From positions 1 to 64,000 of the forward strand of contig DASRHY010000129.1 in NCBI GenBank assembly GCA_035650275.1: a stretch of DNA of 64,000 nt, written 5' to 3'. A program made the translations under genes and the position numbers. Within the stretch, counting starts at the first letter, position 1; every line of letters begins with the position of its first letter. This document shows positions 61,784 to 64,000 of the stretch, piece after piece. Below the pieces are notes generated by a model. That model did not search any database. It saw only the letters and a list, made by a program, of their open reading frames with translations, and had not been told where the DNA came from. The stretch comes from DASRHY01 sp035650275. Its GTDB lineage: Bacteria > Actinomycetota > Actinomycetes > Propionibacteriales > Kribbellaceae.

Positions 61784-62775
61784 CAGCGGGTCACTCCCTT
61801 CGGCGGCTGGTGCAGGCGGGCCGCCACCCGCCGGTAGCCGAGCACGAAACGCACCGTGTCCGCCACCCAGTCTCGGTCCGTCCTCAGGACCAGGTGTCCT
61901 GCACCTACCCTACGGAGGGACGCACGCGTTCGTTCCCGCTGCGCGAGTGCGGCCGCGGCGTACTCCTGCCGGATCCGGCGCCGCCGCGTGTCCAGCTCGC
62001 GGATCGCACCCGTCTCCGGGTCGCCGATCAGCACCACCCCGACGTTCGGCAGCTCCATCTCGCGCGGGTCGACGATCTCCACCGCGAGCACCTGGTGCTG
62101 GGCGGTCAGCTTGCGCATCGACCGCTCCCAGGACGGCTCCAGCCGCGCGTCGGTCTCGCCGTCCTCCGGGGTGAGGAAGTCCGAGACCACGACCCGCAGG
62201 CCGCGCTTACGCTGCGTGCGCGCCATGGACTCCAGCGCACCGGCCAGGTCGCTGCGGGCCTGGTGCTGCCCCGCGTCGGTCTCGGCCAGCAGCGCGCGCA
62301 GCAGCCCGTACAGCGCGAGCCGGCCGGACCGGGCCGGCCAGCGCCGCAACGAGGAGTCACGCAGCATCAGCCCGCCGAACCGGTCGCCGAGCCGGTGGGT
62401 GAGGAAGCCGACCGTGGCGACCGCCGCCACGGCCAGCTCACGCTTCTCCAGCTGCGAGGTGCCGAAGTCCATCGAGGCGGACAGGTCGACCAGCGCCCAG
62501 GTCTCCAGCTCACGGTCCGCGATCAGGTCCCGCACGTGCGGCACCGTCGTACGCGCGGTGACCGCCCAGTCCATCCGGCGTACGTCGTCGCCGACCTGGT
62601 ACTCGCGTGCCTCGGCGAGCTCGGTACCGGGTCCGGGCAGCAGGCCGAGGTGCTCGCCGTGCAGGTACCCCTCCAACCGTCGTACGACGGTCAGCTCCAG
62701 CCGTCGCAGCGCACGCTCGGGAGCGAGCTGCGAGATCGACATCGCAGCCCGGGTGTCCGGTTTGTGTTGAGCCAT
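61783..62775 (-). CDS. DUF58 family protein
   Basis: 330 residues. GEHLGLLPGPGTELAEAREY, then QVGDDVRRMDWAVTARTTVP and WALVDLSASMDFGTSQLEKR are the DUF58 signature with a VWA-like MIDAS (DLSASM). HQVLAVEIVDPREMELPNVG follows. MoxR-DUF58-VWA sets are conserved, possibly for assembly or activation of membrane complexes. Start 19 bases after the MoxR stop. Confidence 0.85.
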   Translation of the reverse strand: MAQHKPDTRAAMSISQLAPERALRRLELTVVRRLEGYLHGEHLGLLPGPGTELAEAREYQVGDDVRRMDWAVTARTTVPHVRDLIADRELETWALVDLSASMDFGTSQLEKRELAVAAVATVGFLTHRLGDRFGGLMLRDSSLRRWPARSGRLALYGLLRALLAETDAGQHQARSDLAGALESMARTQRKRGLRVVVSDFLTPEDGETDARLEPSWERSMRKLTAQHQVLAVEIVDPREMELPNVGVVLIGDPETGAIRELDTRRRRIRQEYAAAALAQRERTRASLRRVGAGHLVLRTDRDWVADTVRFVLGYRRVAARLHQPPKGVTR

Positions 62776-62794
62776 CAGCCGCTGTCAGACGCTG

Positions 62795-63823
62795 TCAGAT
62801 GAAGTCGGGGCGGCCGCGGGCCTGGTCGTTACCGTCGCGCCAGACCGGCTGCGGCGGCGGCACGGTGGCGAGGATCCGCTCGATCACCGCCCGCGGGTCG
62901 ATGTTGTCGGCGACCGCGTCGAAGGTCAGCCCGAGCCGGTGCGCCATCACGTCCATCGCCACGGTCTGGATGTCGCTCGGCAGCAGGTAGTCGCGGCCGT
63001 GGATCAGCGCCAGGGCCCGGCCGGAGGAGACCAGGCCAAGGGTGGCCCGCGGGCTGACGCCGAGCTCGATCAGCGGCTGCAGGTCGGGCAGGTGGAAGTC
63101 GACCGGGGTCCGGGTCGCCATCACCAGCCGGACGGCGTACTCGGCGACCAGGTTGTGCACGAACACCTGGTCCGCGGCGCGCTGCAGGTCCAGGATCCGC
63201 TCCGGTTGCAGGATCCGGCGCGGCTGCGGCGGGTCCACGCTCATCCGGCGCAGGATCTCGAACTCCTCGTGACCGCGCGGGTGCGGTACGTCGATCTTGA
63301 CCAGGAACCGGTCCCGCTGCGCCTCCGGCAGCGGGTACACGCCCTCGGACTCGATCGGGTTCTGGGTGGCGATCACGATGAACGGCTTCGGCATCGGGAA
63401 CGTCTGGCCGCCGATCGAGACCTGCCGCTCGGCCATCAGCTCGAGCATCGCGGACTGCACCTTGGCCGGCGCCCGGTTCACCTCGTCGGCGAGCACGAAG
63501 TTCACGAACGTCGGGCCGAGCTCGATGTCGAACGTCTCGCGGGTCTGCCGGTAGATCCGGGTCCCGACGATGTCGGACGGCACAAGGTCCGGGGTGAACT
63601 GGACCCGGGCGAACGACCCGCCGACCACGCTCGCGAAGGTCCGCACCGCCAGCGTCTTGGCCACGCCCGGCACACCTTCGAGCAGGCAGTGGCCCTTGGC
63701 GAGCAGCGACACCATCAGCGTCTCGACCATGTGCTCCTGGCCGACGATGACCCGCTTGACCTCGGTCAGGGCCTCACTGATCACCTGCGACTGCTGGGCC
63801 ACCGTTGTGGTGGATTCGGTCAT
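62795..63823 (-). CDS. MoxR-family AAA+ ATPase
   Basis: 342 residues. Walker A is LLEGVPGVAKTLAVRTFAS, Walker B LADEVNRAPAKVQSAMLELM, sensor 1 FIVIATQNPIESEGVYPLPE, then RFLVKIDVPHPRG. C-terminal lid has SPRATLGLVSSGRALALIHG. First gene of the MoxR-DUF58-VWA operon. ATG at 63823 with AAGGCG upstream; the frame continues 5' without homology. The 177 bases up to the window end hold no gene I can support, except a possible plus-strand start (GTG at 63956, ATG at 63959) that runs off the edge. Confidence 0.9.
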   Translation of the reverse strand: MTESTTTVAQQSQVISEALTEVKRVIVGQEHMVETLMVSLLAKGHCLLEGVPGVAKTLAVRTFASVVGGSFARVQFTPDLVPSDIVGTRIYRQTRETFDIELGPTFVNFVLADEVNRAPAKVQSAMLELMAERQVSIGGQTFPMPKPFIVIATQNPIESEGVYPLPEAQRDRFLVKIDVPHPRGHEEFEILRRMSVDPPQPRRILQPERILDLQRAADQVFVHNLVAEYAVRLVMATRTPVDFHLPDLQPLIELGVSPRATLGLVSSGRALALIHGRDYLLPSDIQTVAMDVMAHRLGLTFDAVADNIDPRAVIERILATVPPPQPVWRDGNDQARGRPDFI

Positions 63824-64000
63824 GCCATTCGCCTTTCGGGGCCTAGCGGTTGCGTCCGGGCGGGTCTCCAGTGTGCCGCGCCGGATCGGCTCGACCTCGA
63901 GGAACCATCGAACCCATTCCATCAGATGACCCGGGTCTGGGCACGTTCGCTCCCCGTGATGACCACCCATGTGATGGGATTGGTCCCGATGACCCTCACC

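Overview
The window is high-GC actinobacterial DNA with dense gene packing, many GTG starts and 1-4 bp stop/start overlaps. It carries a WhiB protein, a mycobacterial-type adenosine kinase, a PucR/FasR regulator beside fabD-fabH-acpP-fabF, DUF3052 and DUF3145 proteins, and a DUF222-HNH endonuclease behind a LexA box. The gene set suggests the order Propionibacteriales, possibly a Kribbella-like genus; that is inference, not a database match. Many genes keep the order known from the Mycobacterium tuberculosis stretch Rv2202c-Rv2245: adoK, glnE, glnA2, panB, RNase H/phosphatase, zinc-ribbon protein, Nif3-like protein, ahpE, DUF3052, aceE, fasR, fabD, acp, kas/fabF. The window is therefore an old conserved chromosomal backbone with accessory insertions.

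Layout. 1-5 kb: a frameshifted, truncated MgtE-type transporter behind an Acg-like nitroreductase, a GDPD phosphodiesterase with a flippase-like membrane protein, a PAP2 protein and a CBS-CBS-BON protein; the Acg/CBS pairing resembles DosR-type dormancy genes. 5-13.5 kb: GNAT, O-methyltransferase, adenosine kinase, DinB-like protein, YbaK-type deacylase, an attenuated DAHP synthase with an aromatic leader peptide, a histidine-phosphatase relic, a crcB-DUF190-crcB fluoride operon, MerR and WhiB regulators. 13.5-18 kb: an SsuABC-like importer with a TauE/SafE exporter. 18-31 kb: glnE and glnA (nitrogen), a DCC/HTTM group, nadE, a panB with a very long disordered N-terminus, a BtuF-like protein and a histone-H1-like protein. 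31-38 kb: map, an S10 peptidase, the RNase P RNA, a LexA-controlled DUF222-HNH protein, gene debris and degenerate repeats, then a DUF2975/XRE pair. 38-46 kb: RNB nuclease, RNase H/phosphatase, zinc-ribbon and Nif3 proteins, a GH3 hexosaminidase divergent from a ROK kinase, and tRNA-Val. 46-60 kb: ahpE-DUF3052, aceE, hemerythrin and pirin/PHP genes, then the fatty-acid synthase II cluster. 60-64 kb: a secreted protein and a MoxR-DUF58-VWA operon.

How the genes work together. AceE feeds acetyl-CoA into the Fab cluster, which PucR/FasR probably controls. GlnE and GlnA sit together for nitrogen control, and NadE and PanB are cofactor genes. Strong long-stem hairpins without U tracts close many transcription units. 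The most interesting items are the aromatic leader/attenuator in front of the DAHP synthase, the roughly 290-residue low-complexity extension of PanB preceded by in-frame TPAPE/TPAPA repeats, the lipoyl-like domain on FabD, the SOS box on the DUF222-HNH gene, and the unexplained stretches at 36.2-36.9 kb and 45.4-45.85 kb. I did not see a CRISPR array, insertion sequence, prophage or complete defence island.
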